A DNA stretch of 64,000 nt from an uncultured Bacteroidales bacterium (GCA_900317845.1 ONII01000005.1:1-64000), one strand, 5' to 3'. Shown: positions 18,403 through 26,631, counted from the first letter of the stretch. The notes: generated by a model not told the origin, from the sequence alone. Translations and numbers: made by a program.

Positions 18403-18714
18403 ATGTACGCAATCGTAGACATTGCAAGCCAGCAGTTTAAAGTAGAGGCTGGCATGGATATCTTCGTGAACCGCCTGCAGGCCAAGAACGGAGAATCCGT
18501 CGAGTTCGACAAAGTGCTCCTCGTAGACAATGAGGGCAAAGTGCAAGTGGGTACTCCCTATGTAAAGGGTGCCAAGGTTACCGCCACCGTGCTGGACGAC
18601 GACGCCAAGGCAAAGAAAGTGCTCGTGTTCAAGAAAATCCGTCGCAAGGGTTTCCAGACGCTCAATGGCCATCGCCAGAAGCTCACCAAAATCCACATCG
18701 ACGCTATCGCTTAA
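18403..18714 (+). CDS. rplU: 50S ribosomal protein L21
   Basis: The 103-residue basic protein begins MYAIVDIASQQFKVEAG, the standard bL21 N-terminus, and ends with KIRRKGFQTLNGHRQK and LTKIHIDAI. bL21 binds 23S rRNA in the large subunit. It is followed by rpmA in the near-universal rplU-rpmA order, with a 21-base gap holding an SD-like AAGGAG. It is driven by the strong promoter at 18279-18309. Confidence 0.97.
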   Translation: MYAIVDIASQQFKVEAGMDIFVNRLQAKNGESVEFDKVLLVDNEGKVQVGTPYVKGAKVTATVLDDDAKAKKVLVFKKIRRKGFQTLNGHRQKLTKIHIDAIA

Positions 18715-18735
18715 CTTTTAAAGGAGAAACAGATT

Positions 18736-18996
18736 ATGGCACACAAGAAAGGTCAATCCAGTTCCAAGAACGGCCGTGAGTCGCATTCCAAACGCCTTGG
18801 TATCAAGAAGTTCGGCGAAGAAGTCGTAAAGGCCGGCAACATTATCGTGCGTCAGCGCGGTACTGCACACAACCCGGGTCTGAACGTGGGTATGGGTAAA
18901 GATCACACCCTGTACGCCCTTATTGACGGCACCGTCAAGTTCACCCGCAAGCGTGAAAACAAATCTTATGTTTCCGTACTTCCCTTGGAGAACTAA
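18736..18996 (+). CDS. rpmA: 50S ribosomal protein L27
   Basis: The 86-residue product begins [20 protein letters not shown], the bL27 N-terminus whose tail reaches the peptidyl-transferase centre. It also has the [19 protein letters not shown] core. There is no N-terminal cleavage extension of the Firmicutes type. AAGGAG at 18721-18726 lies 9 bases before the ATG, an SD-like element that is uncommon in this phylum. serS follows after 3 bases. Confidence 0.97.
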   Translation: MAHKKGQSSSKNGRESHSKRLGIKKFGEEVVKAGNIIVRQRGTAHNPGLNVGMGKDHTLYALIDGTVKFTRKRENKSYVSVLPLEN

Positions 18997-18999
18997 GAC

Positions 19000-20271
19000 A
19001 TGTTAACCCTGAAACTTTTACGCGAGTCTCCGGATTTTGTAATCCGGAGACTTGCTGTTAAAAACTTCGATGCCAAAGACATCGTAGCACAGGTTATCGC
19101 CCTGGACGACAAACGCAAAGCTCTCCAGACAGAGAGCGATGCCCTCCTGGCAGAACAGAAGAAAGCTGCGGCCGCCATTGGCCAGCTCATGAAAGAAGGC
19201 AAAAAGGAAGAGGCCGCTGCCGCCAAGGAAGAGGTCGCCAACCTCAAAGCCCGTTCCACGGAGCTGCTCAAAGAGGCCGACGAAACCATCGAGGCCCTGC
19301 AAAGCCAGCTCGTCCTCCTTCCCAACCTCCCCTATGAGCTGGTACCGGAAGGAAAAGGCGCAGAAGACAACCTGGTCGTGAAGATGGGCGGTCCGGAGGT
19401 GAATCTTCCGGAAGGTGCCCTCCCCCACTGGGAACTTGCCAAAAAGTACGACATCATCGACTTCGACCTGGGCGTCAAAATCACCGGCGCCGGTTTCCCT
19501 GTATACAAAGGCAAGGGAGCCCGCCTGCAGCGCGCCCTCATCAACTTCTTCCTGGACCGCAACACGGCGGCCGGGTACAAGGAGGTGGAGCCGCCCGTAA
19601 TGGTGAATGCCGCTTCCGGCTTTGGTACCGGCCAGCTGCCGGACAAAGAAGGCCAGATGTACTTTGCCAATCTGGACGGGTTCTACATGGTTCCCACCGC
19701 AGAGGTTCCCGTCACCAATATCTTCCGTGACGTGATTCTTCAGGAGGACCAGTTCCCCCAGAAGCTGACGGCCTACACGCCCTGCTTCCGCCGGGAAGCC
19801 GGTTCCTACGGCAAAGATGTGCGCGGCCTCAACCGCCTGCACCAGTTCGACAAAGTGGAAATTGTCCGCATCGAGAAGCCGGAGAACAGCTACGCTGCCC
19901 TGGACGAAATGATTGCCCACGTGGAAAGCCTGGTGAATGCGCTGGGCCTTAAGTACCGCATCCTGCGCCTCTGCGGCGGCGACATGAGCTTCACCAGCGC
20001 CATCACCTATGACTTTGAGCTGTGGAGCGCAGCCCAGGGCCGCTGGCTGGAGATTTCCTCCGTATCCAACTTCGAGAGTTACCAGGCCAACCGCCTCAAG
20101 TGCCGCTACAAGGACAAGGACGGAAAAACGCAGCTGGTTCACACGCTGAACGGCAGTTCCTTGGCCCTTCCCCGCGTAGTGGCCGCCCTGCTGGAAGACA
20201 ACCAGAAAGACGGGTACATCGAAATCCCGGAGGTCCTGAGGCCCTACACCGGCTTCGACCGCATCGACTAA
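19000..20271 (+). CDS. serS: Seryl-tRNA synthetase
   Basis: Charges tRNA-Ser (and tRNA-Sec where present). The 423-residue product has the N-terminal antiparallel coiled coil that binds the tRNA long arm (about residues 25-105). The class II catalytic core follows, with motif 2 in CFRREAGSYGKDVRGLNRLH and motif 3 in NGSSLALPRVVAALLEDNQ. Length is typical. It sits 3 bases after rpmA, so it is probably cotranscribed with the L21/L27 genes. It ends at a strong hairpin terminator shared with the convergent sirtuin gene. Confidence 0.97.
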   Translation: MLTLKLLRESPDFVIRRLAVKNFDAKDIVAQVIALDDKRKALQTESDALLAEQKKAAAAIGQLMKEGKKEEAAAAKEEVANLKARSTELLKEADETIEALQSQLVLLPNLPYELVPEGKGAEDNLVVKMGGPEVNLPEGALPHWELAKKYDIIDFDLGVKITGAGFPVYKGKGARLQRALINFFLDRNTAAGYKEVEPPVMVNAASGFGTGQLPDKEGQMYFANLDGFYMVPTAEVPVTNIFRDVILQEDQFPQKLTAYTPCFRREAGSYGKDVRGLNRLHQFDKVEIVRIEKPENSYAALDEMIAHVESLVNALGLKYRILRLCGGDMSFTSAITYDFELWSAAQGRWLEISSVSNFESYQANRLKCRYKDKDGKTQLVHTLNGSSLALPRVVAALLEDNQKDGYIEIPEVLRPYTGFDRID

Positions 20272-20276
20272 AAAAT

Positions 20277-20307
20277 AGTCTCGGAAATTACTCCGAGACT
20301 TTTTTTG
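20277..20307. terminator. Bidirectional intrinsic terminator between serS and the sirtuin gene
   Basis: AGTCTCGGA (20277-20285), a 6-base loop, TCCGAGACT (20292-20300), then seven T. On the minus strand the same stem overlaps the last codons of the sirtuin gene and is followed by a short U-rich run (from the A tract at 20271-20275). Confidence 0.85.
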
Positions 20308-20992
20308 TGAAGATTTCCATGCCCTTGGTGGCGACATCCTGGATGAAGGTGACCCGCGGGTCTGCAAGCGGCACCGGTTTAGGGTCGATCACGTAGATGG
20401 GACATTCGCCAGGTGCGTAACGATACAGCCCGGCTGCCGGATATACCTGCAGGGACGAGCCCACGATCAGGAGGATATCGGCACTTTCCACCAGATTGAT
20501 GGCTTTTTCAATGTTGGGAACGGCCTCACCGAAGAAGACGATATGCGGGCGCAGCTGGCTGCCGTTCGGCGCCAGGTCCCCCAGATGAACGGCGCTGTAG
20601 CCCACGTCCACGACCTCGGCCTCGGAGGCCGTACGGTCATAGATGCCGTTCTCCGGACGCATCTTGGTGAGTTCCCCGTGCAAGTGCAGCACGTAGGAAG
20701 AACCCGCGCGCTCGTGCAGGTTGTCCACATTCTGGGTAATCACCGACACCTTGTACTGCTTTTCCAGCTCCGCAATGGCCACATGGGCCGCATTGGGCTT
20801 GGCATCCTTGAGCTGCGCCCGGCGCTGGTTGTAAAAATCCAGCACCAGCTTCCGGTTGCGGTACCAGCCCTCGATGGAAGCTACATCGTTCACATTATAC
20901 TGCTCCCACAGGCCTCCCGTATCCCGGAAGGTAGCAAATCCACTCTCGGCCGACACCCCAGCCCCTGTTAATACAACAATGTGTTTTTTCAT
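20288..20992 (-). CDS. NAD-dependent protein deacylase (sirtuin), apparently zinc-less
   Basis: Sirtuins remove acyl groups from lysines using NAD. The 234-residue product has the Rossmann signature VLTGAGVSAESGFATFRD, the QNVDNLHERAG NAD motif, and catalytic His in YVLHLHGEL. The DFYNQRRAQ segment supplies the Tyr-x-x-Arg pair associated with desuccinylase-type (class III) sirtuins. The two Cys-x-x-Cys zinc pairs expected after the catalytic His are absent; the only cysteine is in PGECPIY. The ATG at 20992 is preferred. An in-frame start 15 codons upstream would translate a dispersed palindromic repeat. The last codons form part of a terminator stem. Confidence 0.9.
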   Translation of the reverse strand: MKKHIVVLTGAGVSAESGFATFRDTGGLWEQYNVNDVASIEGWYRNRKLVLDFYNQRRAQLKDAKPNAAHVAIAELEKQYKVSVITQNVDNLHERAGSSYVLHLHGELTKMRPENGIYDRTASEAEVVDVGYSAVHLGDLAPNGSQLRPHIVFFGEAVPNIEKAINLVESADILLIVGSSLQVYPAAGLYRYAPGECPIYVIDPKPVPLADPRVTFIQDVATKGMEIFTKKVSE

Positions 20993-20999
20993 AAGTTTT

Positions 21000-21036
21000 G
21001 AGATTTCTCGACTCGCTTCGCTCGCTCGAAATGACA
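21000..21036. repeat. Dispersed palindromic repeat upstream of the sirtuin gene
   Basis: The + strand reads GAGATTTCTCGACTCG, then CTTCGCTCGCTCGAAATGACA. Its complement carries the TGTCATTTCGAGCGAGCGAAGCGA-type core. The copy inside dnaX at 26085-26113 has the same two ends (TGTCATTTCGAGC and GAGAAATCTC). Here it is intergenic. Confidence 0.65.
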
Positions 21037-21054
21037 AAGTAGTGCTCTTTCCGA

Positions 21055-21107
21055 GCCGACAAAACTTTTTCGCTCCCCTTTATGGGGTAGAAAAAGTTTT
21101 CGTCGGC
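21055..21107 (-). terminator. Long hairpin after the ATPase gene
   Basis: GCCGACAAAACTTTTTC (21055-21071) pairs with GAAAAAGTTTTCGTCGGC (21090-21107) with one bulged base. An inner CCCC/GGGG stem (TTTAT loop) lies inside. It starts 7 bases beyond the ATPase stop. The stem itself is A/T-tract rich, but there is no classical U run after it. It may be a 3'-end stabiliser or terminator, or another mobile palindrome next to the repeat at 21000. Confidence 0.5.
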
Positions 21108-21113
21108 GAGGAT

Positions 21114-22262
21114 TTACGCAGGTAATTCAAAATAGTACTTCTTCACCCAATACTCGAACAGCGGGTCTTCCAGAGACGGGACATCGTTCTCGTCAAAGGT
21201 CAGAACCTCCTTCTTCATGAGGGCGTCCTTTACCCGCTTCACGTTGGCCGACGAGTTAAGTCCGTACTTGCGGATGATATCGGCCGAACTAAAACGGATG
21301 CTGCCCTCTATGGTGGCCCGTAACAAACTGATTTGATGGGTGGTAAGATTGCTGACAATACTCACGAACTGCGGTTCGTGGATGGCGATGAGGCAGTTCA
21401 GGGCATCTACCAGCATGGGCTCCATGATGTAACCGCGGCTCATGGTGTCACAGATGGAGGCGAACTGGTTGATGTACCAGACATTCCCTTTGAACAGACG
21501 GCACGTCCCCACAACAAGGTCCTGGTTTAATACTTTGCCACTGGAGAGAAAACCACGCTGCACGTGGTCCACAATCTCGTGCTCGTCTATCGGCGAAAGC
21601 CGTACACGTGCCACCACCCTGCTAAACAGACGACTGCCCTCGAAGAGGGTTTTCATCGCATTCACCGCAGAGCCGCAGAAAACAAAACTGAAGAGCTTCC
21701 GTGCTTGTTCCTCTCGAAGAACCGCATCCAGCGGGCGCAGGACCACATCCGGATCGTCCAGATAGCTAAGGCACTGGAAATCGTCCAAAATCATAATCAT
21801 GCGGTCTCCACGGTCTGCCGCCACGCGGAACGGCAGGCGCAGCATGGCCAGTACATCCTCTCCATCCAGTTCCCAGTTCAGGGAAATCACCTGATTGCGC
21901 TCGGAATAGGCTACCGGGTCGAACACGAAATGCGTGCCCGCCAGATAACGCTGAACCAGGTTCCGGATTTCATCGGTGGTAAAAGCCACCATCTTGAGCA
22001 CCGTGGCACCCAGGCGCAGCAGGAAGTCTTCCGGCGTGCGGATATTCAGGGCCGAAAACTGCCCCACCGTAAAGGCCCTGCCCCCCAACCGCATGGTGTA
22101 CAGTGCTTGCTGGATGAGCGAGGTTTTCCCGGATTTGGGCGGTTCATAAATGGCCACGTGCTCCCCCTGGGAAAGCAAGTTTCCCAGGAGAGTCACGTCT
22201 GCCTTCCGGCCAATGAAATGCTTGCCGGTTACGTATTGGGCATATGGAAAAGGCGTGTCCAT
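21114..22262 (-). CDS. P-loop ATPase of the archaeal-type (ATPase_2-like) family
   Basis: The 382-residue product has a Walker A motif in IYEPPKSGKTSLIQQ and a Walker B in RMIMILDDFQCL, followed by a sensor-like FVFCGSAVNAM segment. The C-terminal 100 residues look like a winged-helix region (THQISLLRATIEGSIRFSSADIIRKYG). This arrangement fits STAND-type/ATPase_2 proteins, whose targets are mostly unknown. The start ATG overlaps the stop of the upstream EF-hand membrane protein gene (TAATG), so the two are translationally coupled and probably act together. Confidence 0.75.
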   Translation of the reverse strand: MDTPFPYAQYVTGKHFIGRKADVTLLGNLLSQGEHVAIYEPPKSGKTSLIQQALYTMRLGGRAFTVGQFSALNIRTPEDFLLRLGATVLKMVAFTTDEIRNLVQRYLAGTHFVFDPVAYSERNQVISLNWELDGEDVLAMLRLPFRVAADRGDRMIMILDDFQCLSYLDDPDVVLRPLDAVLREEQARKLFSFVFCGSAVNAMKTLFEGSRLFSRVVARVRLSPIDEHEIVDHVQRGFLSSGKVLNQDLVVGTCRLFKGNVWYINQFASICDTMSRGYIMEPMLVDALNCLIAIHEPQFVSIVSNLTTHQISLLRATIEGSIRFSSADIIRKYGLNSSANVKRVKDALMKKEVLTFDENDVPSLEDPLFEYWVKKYYFELPA

Positions 22263-24472
22263 TATTGGGCAGGAACTTCTTCAGCGGCAGCGGATTCGGC
22301 CTCCGCGGGAACGGCTTCTGCAGCAGGCGCCTCTTCAACGGCTTCCACAGCCTCTTTGTAGCAGGAGAGCGGGCTACCCATGCCGATAGGAGCCAGCACA
22401 TTGCACAGCCATAGGGCTACGCAGGCCACCACGACAAGGCCACAGAAGCAGCCCCAGAATTTGCGGACATTCGCCTTCTTGCGGGCCTCGGGATCCACAG
22501 CGGTGAGCTTGGGGAACTGAGCCAGCGAAGTGAGTGTTTTGCCAAACTTGGCACGTACCAGTGCAGCGGCGTTAATGGCCCAGCCATTGGCATTGAGCAC
22601 CGGACCCAGGTCGCGGCGGCGGATCTTGCGCCAGGCGATGAACATGGACGGGCCGCTGATAAGGAGCATCAGGACACCCAGAATCAGCAGAATCTGCCAG
22701 AAGGTGATGCCCTTGAGGGCACTTACGACACCGGCCAATGCAGCACCGACAAGGCCGACAGCCATACCGATGGCGGCAAAGATACCGGCAAATTTACCAA
22801 TGTCGAACGGAACGGCCGGCGCCTTTCCTTCCGTAGCGGTATCGGCAGCGGAGGTGAGACCGGACATGGATTTCTCGTTCTTTTCCGCCGCTTTTTTGTC
22901 TATGCGGTCGTTGATCATACGGGCCAGCTTGCGGTAAGGCGTCCAGAAGGCCTGGCGGATGGAGATGGGGTTATCGACAATAGCGACCACCTTGGCGGTA
23001 TAGTCGTTGCCGTCGCGGTCGTAGAACACGGCGTTTTTCCCTTCGCGGAGGCCGTCTACGTCACCGTCCGTGAGCACGGCGGCAATGTTGAAGCTCTTGC
23101 CCAGTTTTTCGCTGGTGCAGGCGCAGTACAGGATGTACATGCCGCTGAGCGAGGAAATCTCCGGAGCGGGGCCTGCCACCTTGACGCACAGGTCCGTGCT
23201 GCGCTGGTCAATGTACAGGCGGCCGGCCTGGAAGATGGCTTTGCGCTCAGGATCGTAGAAATCGGCCAGAACCACATAGTTGTTCAGGAAGCGGTAGAAG
23301 TGCTTGTTCAGGCGAAGCACTTTGTCCACTTCCTCGATGGAAAGGGCGTTGGCTTCCTCGGCCTTGTCCTTTTCCAGGAGTGCCAGCAACGCGGCTTTTT
23401 TGTCTTCCTTGAGAATAGCATTCACGCACTCCAGGCCCAGGGCCTCCACCTCTGCACCCTTCTTGGCGTCCATCCAGGCCACGTACGGGGCGAAAGTGCC
23501 CAGAATAGCAGCCCATTCGGCCTCGTCAAGGGCCTCATTCTTAATGCCCACCAGGCTTACAACAGCGTCGATGGCGCCCTTCCAGGCGGGGTTCACGGCC
23601 TTCAGGACCAGTTTCCCGTCTGCGGCGGGCTTGGCCAGCGGCTGCAGGGCAATCTGGTCCGTCGCGGCGGCCAGGTTCCCTTCGATGGCGGCAATCTTGG
23701 CTACGCTCACGTCCACAGCCTCTGCCGATGCGGCATCGAAGCCGATGAGCTTGCAACGCATGAAATAGTCCGCTACCTTATCTTTGATGGCGTTCACCGC
23801 GGCAAGGGCGTCCGCCGTTTTGTCTCCGTAGGGGAATACGTCCTTGGTGCCGGCGGCCATCCAGGCCTGGAAGTCTGCACAGGCGGCGTAGAAGGCCTCC
23901 ACATGCTCTGCCGTGATGCCCGGCACACCGCTGCGGTCTATGGCCGATGCTATGCCGGCGATGGTCTCGATGAGTTTGGCCGTAGCTTCGTCCGGGGCAC
24001 TGGCGGGCGTGATGATGCCGTCCCCGTTGAACTGCGTCTGGGCAAAAATCTTCACATTGTCCGCTGTGTCTTCCAGCGAGATGCTGTCCTTTTCCAGTTG
24101 GAGGTTCTTCAGGATTTGCCGGGCCGATGCCTGCAGGCGGGCGCCGTCCGGGTCCTCCGTGTTGAAGCCGTCCAGGGGCAGGCTGTCGTTCTCCTTCAGG
24201 AGGTCATCGGCATTCTTGAGGATACGCGTGAGCCACTGGGCGGTTTTAATGACTTCGTCTACACGGATTTTTCCGTCTTTATCCACGTCAATGAGCTTGA
24301 GCGTGGTTTCGTCGAATTCCAGGCCGCTGGTGGGGCAGCTCAGGACGGTCCACAGTTTGCGGTCCAGCTCTCCCAGATGGCGGATGTCTTCCCCGCTCTG
24401 GATGTTAACGCGGACCGTTCCGCCCACAGAGGCGAACTTCCAAGGATAGGAGGTGTTGGCAGGTTTTTTCAT
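22262..24472 (-). CDS. EF-hand-containing membrane protein of unknown function
   Basis: The 736-residue product lacks a signal peptide. A canonical EF-hand loop (D62-x-D64-x-D66-G...E73 in DVDKDGKIRVDE) lies near the N-terminus, with a second degenerate one near residue 153 (NGDGIITPAS). A long, mostly helical region follows. Hydrophobic segments occur around 595-645 (AGIFAAIGMAVGLVGAALAG and WQILLILGVLMLLISGPSMF) and 685-710. The C-terminus is Ala/Glu/Pro rich. I do not recognise a function. The ATPase gene overlaps its stop, suggesting a two-component membrane complex, possibly calcium-responsive. Its promoter overlaps the divergent rpsU promoter. Confidence 0.75.
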   Translation of the reverse strand: MKKPANTSYPWKFASVGGTVRVNIQSGEDIRHLGELDRKLWTVLSCPTSGLEFDETTLKLIDVDKDGKIRVDEVIKTAQWLTRILKNADDLLKENDSLPLDGFNTEDPDGARLQASARQILKNLQLEKDSISLEDTADNVKIFAQTQFNGDGIITPASAPDEATAKLIETIAGIASAIDRSGVPGITAEHVEAFYAACADFQAWMAAGTKDVFPYGDKTADALAAVNAIKDKVADYFMRCKLIGFDAASAEAVDVSVAKIAAIEGNLAAATDQIALQPLAKPAADGKLVLKAVNPAWKGAIDAVVSLVGIKNEALDEAEWAAILGTFAPYVAWMDAKKGAEVEALGLECVNAILKEDKKAALLALLEKDKAEEANALSIEEVDKVLRLNKHFYRFLNNYVVLADFYDPERKAIFQAGRLYIDQRSTDLCVKVAGPAPEISSLSGMYILYCACTSEKLGKSFNIAAVLTDGDVDGLREGKNAVFYDRDGNDYTAKVVAIVDNPISIRQAFWTPYRKLARMINDRIDKKAAEKNEKSMSGLTSAADTATEGKAPAVPFDIGKFAGIFAAIGMAVGLVGAALAGVVSALKGITFWQILLILGVLMLLISGPSMFIAWRKIRRRDLGPVLNANGWAINAAALVRAKFGKTLTSLAQFPKLTAVDPEARKKANVRKFWGCFCGLVVVACVALWLCNVLAPIGMGSPLSCYKEAVEAVEEAPAAEAVPAEAESAAAEEVPAQ

Positions 24473-24505
24473 ACGTATAGATTTAAGATAACATTCTTGT
24501 TACCA

Positions 24506-24537
24506 CAAATATAATAAATAATTTTGTGCATTTCCAA
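24506..24537 (-). promoter_or_regulatory. Promoter of the EF-hand/ATPase pair
   Basis: On the minus strand TTG (24537-24535), 21 bases, TATATTTG (24513-24506). It faces away from and overlaps the rpsU promoter at 24523-24553, so the two may compete for polymerase. Predicted leader is about 30 bases. Confidence 0.55.
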
Positions 24538-24553
24538 TTTTTTTCTACCTTTG
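24523..24553 (+). promoter_or_regulatory. Promoter of rpsU
   Basis: TTTG (24523-24526), 19 bases, TACCTTTG (24546-24553): full consensus. Predicted leader is about 35 bases and ends in a strong Shine-Dalgarno sequence. Confidence 0.8.
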
Positions 24554-24578
24554 CAGTCCATTTGAAAAAGAGAAAACA

Positions 24579-24588
24579 AAAGGAGGTG
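24579..24588 (+). promoter_or_regulatory. Strong Shine-Dalgarno sequence of rpsU
   Basis: AAAGGAGGTG lies 7 bases before the rpsU ATG and could pair over its whole length with the 16S rRNA 3' end. Most genes in this window have no SD. In Bacteroidota ribosomes bS21 itself helps bury the anti-SD, so an SD on its own mRNA is a natural feedback device: ribosomes lacking bS21 would translate it best. Confidence 0.8.
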
Positions 24589-24595
24589 TAAAAGC

Positions 24596-24790
24596 ATGAT
24601 CATCGTACCCATCAAAGAAGGCGAAAACATCGAGAGAGCCCTGAAGAAATTCAAGCGCAAATTCGAAAAGACCGGAGCCGTCCGCGAGATGCGTTCCCGC
24701 AAGAACTTCGAGAAGCCTTCCGTGAAAAAGCGCATGGCGCTTCAAAAGGCTATCTATGTTCAGCAGCTTCGTCTCAAAGAGGAGCAGTAA
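24596..24790 (+). CDS. rpsU: 30S ribosomal protein S21
   Basis: The 64-residue, strongly basic product starts MIIVPIKEGENIERALKKFK and has the RSRKNFEKPSVKKR segment of bS21. It binds the small subunit near the mRNA exit and anti-SD. It is a single-gene unit with its own consensus promoter, an unusually good SD sequence and an intrinsic terminator just after the stop. Confidence 0.97.
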   Translation: MIIVPIKEGENIERALKKFKRKFEKTGAVREMRSRKNFEKPSVKKRMALQKAIYVQQLRLKEEQ

Positions 24791-24815
24791 TTGCCTTTCC
24801 CCCTTTTTTCAATAA

Positions 24816-24846
24816 CCGGAACCCCGCAGGGCTCCGGTTTTTTCGT
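24816..24846 (+). terminator. Intrinsic terminator of rpsU
   Basis: AACCGGA (24816-24822) pairs with TCCGGTT (24835-24841), with an inner CCC/GGG stem, followed by T residues. It lies 25 bases past the rpsU stop. Confidence 0.85.
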
Positions 24847-24933
24847 GCCTCTCCCCTTTTGTCAAAGGTTGGCGTGCGGAAAGCGGAGCCGCAATCATTG
24901 ACAGGGATGGGCGGAAATGTTGGGAGAAATTAT

Positions 24934-24941
24934 TATCTTTG
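24934..24941 (+). promoter_or_regulatory. -7 box of dnaX
   Basis: TATCTTTG matches the consensus and ends 6 bases before the dnaX ATG. No convincing -33 element is visible. The mRNA would have essentially no leader. Confidence 0.55.
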
Positions 24942-24947
24942 TATGCT

Positions 24948-26621
24948 ATGAGCGAATACATTGTGTCGGCCCGGAAATATCGGCCGGATTCTTTCGAAAG
25001 CCTGATTGGCCAGGATACCATTGCCAGAACGCTGTCCAACTCCATCCGGAGGGGGCAACTGGCCCATGCATACCTTTTCTGCGGCCCGCGTGGCGTGGGG
25101 AAAACCACCACGGCGCGCATTTTCGCCAAAATGATCAACTGCGCCAATCCGGGGCCGGACATGCAGCCCTGCGGGGAATGCGAATCCTGCGTAAGCTTCC
25201 AGGAGGGCCGATCCTACTGCATCCATGAGCTGGATGCCGCCTCCAACAACTCCGTAGAGGATATCAAAACCCTCATGGAGCAGGTGCAGGTGCCGCCGCA
25301 GGTAGGAAAGTACAGCGTGTACATCATCGACGAGGTTCACATGCTCTCCCAGGCCGCCTTCAATGCCTTCCTCAAAACCCTGGAGGAGCCGCCGGCACAC
25401 GCCATCTTCATCCTGGCCACCACGGAGAAGCACAAGATCCTGCCCACCATCCTGAGCCGCTGCCAAACCTACGACTTCAACCGGATCAGCATTCCGGACA
25501 TGGTGCGGAACCTCCGTGGCATCGCCCAAAAAGAAGGGGTGAACATTGACGATGAATCCCTGCACGTGATCGCCTCCAAGGCAGACGGCGCCATGCGCGA
25601 CGCCCTCACCATTTTTGACCAGACGGTGGCTTTCTGCGGCACGGATGTCAAGTATGAAGACGTCATCCGCAACCTCAATGTCCTGGACTACGAATACAGC
25701 TTCAAACTGGTGGACGCCTTCCTCGGCGGGGACTATGCCACCGCCTTCCTGGTGCTGGACGAGATTCTTGCCAAAGGGTTCAACGCCCTGCACTTTGTGG
25801 GTTCGCTATCCAGCCACCTCCGCAACCTGGTGGTGGCCAAAACCGGCGGACTGGAGCCGCTGCTGGAGCTTCCGGAGTCGCTGAAAAAACGCTATGCAGA
25901 GCAAGCCGGCCGCTGCTCGCACCAGTTCCTGTACGATGCTCTGGGCATCACCACCTCCTGCGAGAGCGGCTACAAGGCAGCCGTGAACCCGCGCCTGCAC
26001 ATTGAGTTCGCCCTCATGCGGCTGAGTTACCTGGTGGCAAAGCCCGCCGCACAGAGCACCGCCGTATCCCCGAGCCCCGCGCCTGTCATTTCGAGCGCAG
26101 CCGAGAAATCTCCTGCCACTACACCGGCAGCTGCTGCGCCGCGCCGGCGGGCGGCCAAGAGCGGCTCCGCCCTGTCCATGAGCGCGCTGCTGGAGGAAAA
26201 GCCGGAGGAAGCGGCTCCTGCAGAGGCCGCGGCACAAGATGTCGCCCTCCCGGCCGATGAAACCGTCCGCCTGCAGTGGAAGGAACTCGCCAAGCAGTAT
26301 GAGAACCGTCCGCGCCTTGCCAGTATGCTGGCGAGCGGCACGATAGACGTCCGCGAAGAAAATGGCGTCAAACTCATCGACTTCCTGGTCCTCAACGACG
26401 CCCAGAAGCAGTGGGTGGAAGAAAAGCTCCTGCGAGACCTGGAAAGCCGGGTTCGCGACCTTCTCTCCTGCCCCAAGATCAACATCCTGGTGTCGGTGAA
26501 GCCCATGGACGAGTCGGCAGAAAAAGTACCCTATATGCCGGAGGAAAAAGCCAAGGACCTCATGGAAAAGAACCCGGACGTCCGCGCTTTTGTGGCCGAT
26601 TTGGGCCTGGACACTAAATAG
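24948..26621 (+). CDS. dnaX: DNA polymerase III clamp-loader subunit gamma/tau
   Basis: DnaX is the AAA+ motor of the clamp loader. The product (557 aa from the ATG at 24948) has Walker [17 protein letters not shown] and a four-Cys zinc module in [17 protein letters not shown]. Walker B/DEVH lies in [20 protein letters not shown], and the SRC sensor in [12 protein letters not shown] Pro/Ala-rich linker at about 360-425 precedes the C-terminal domain. That linker contains a dispersed palindromic repeat read as [11 protein letters not shown]. An in-frame TTG at 24939 is inside the -7 box and is unlikely to be the start. lptB follows after 10 bases. Confidence 0.95.
   Translation: MSEYIVSARKYRPDSFESLIGQDTIARTLSNSIRRGQLAHAYLFCGPRGVGKTTTARIFAKMINCANPGPDMQPCGECESCVSFQEGRSYCIHELDAASNNSVEDIKTLMEQVQVPPQVGKYSVYIIDEVHMLSQAAFNAFLKTLEEPPAHAIFILATTEKHKILPTILSRCQTYDFNRISIPDMVRNLRGIAQKEGVNIDDESLHVIASKADGAMRDALTIFDQTVAFCGTDVKYEDVIRNLNVLDYEYSFKLVDAFLGGDYATAFLVLDEILAKGFNALHFVGSLSSHLRNLVVAKTGGLEPLLELPESLKKRYAEQAGRCSHQFLYDALGITTSCESGYKAAVNPRLHIEFALMRLSYLVAKPAAQSTAVSPSPAPVISSAAEKSPATTPAAAAPRRRAAKSGSALSMSALLEEKPEEAAPAEAAAQDVALPADETVRLQWKELAKQYENRPRLASMLASGTIDVREENGVKLIDFLVLNDAQKQWVEEKLLRDLESRVRDLLSCPKINILVSVKPMDESAEKVPYMPEEKAKDLMEKNPDVRAFVADLGLDTK
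26085..26113. repeat. Dispersed palindromic repeat inside dnaX linker
   Basis: TGTCATTTCGAGC, then GCAGCCGAGAAATCTC. It has the same ends as the intergenic copy at 21000-21036 and is translated in frame as part of the disordered linker (about residues 380-389). Confidence 0.65.
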
Positions 26622-26631
26622 AGTAATAGGC

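Noticed and set aside
20993-21037. 15-codon N-terminal extension of the sirtuin (MSFRASEASREIS...)
   Set aside because: It translates a dispersed palindromic repeat. The Rossmann domain begins right after the ATG at 20992.
24939-24947. TTG start for dnaX
   Set aside because: It lies within TATCTTTG, so it would not be transcribed from this promoter. [13 protein letters not shown] is the family start.
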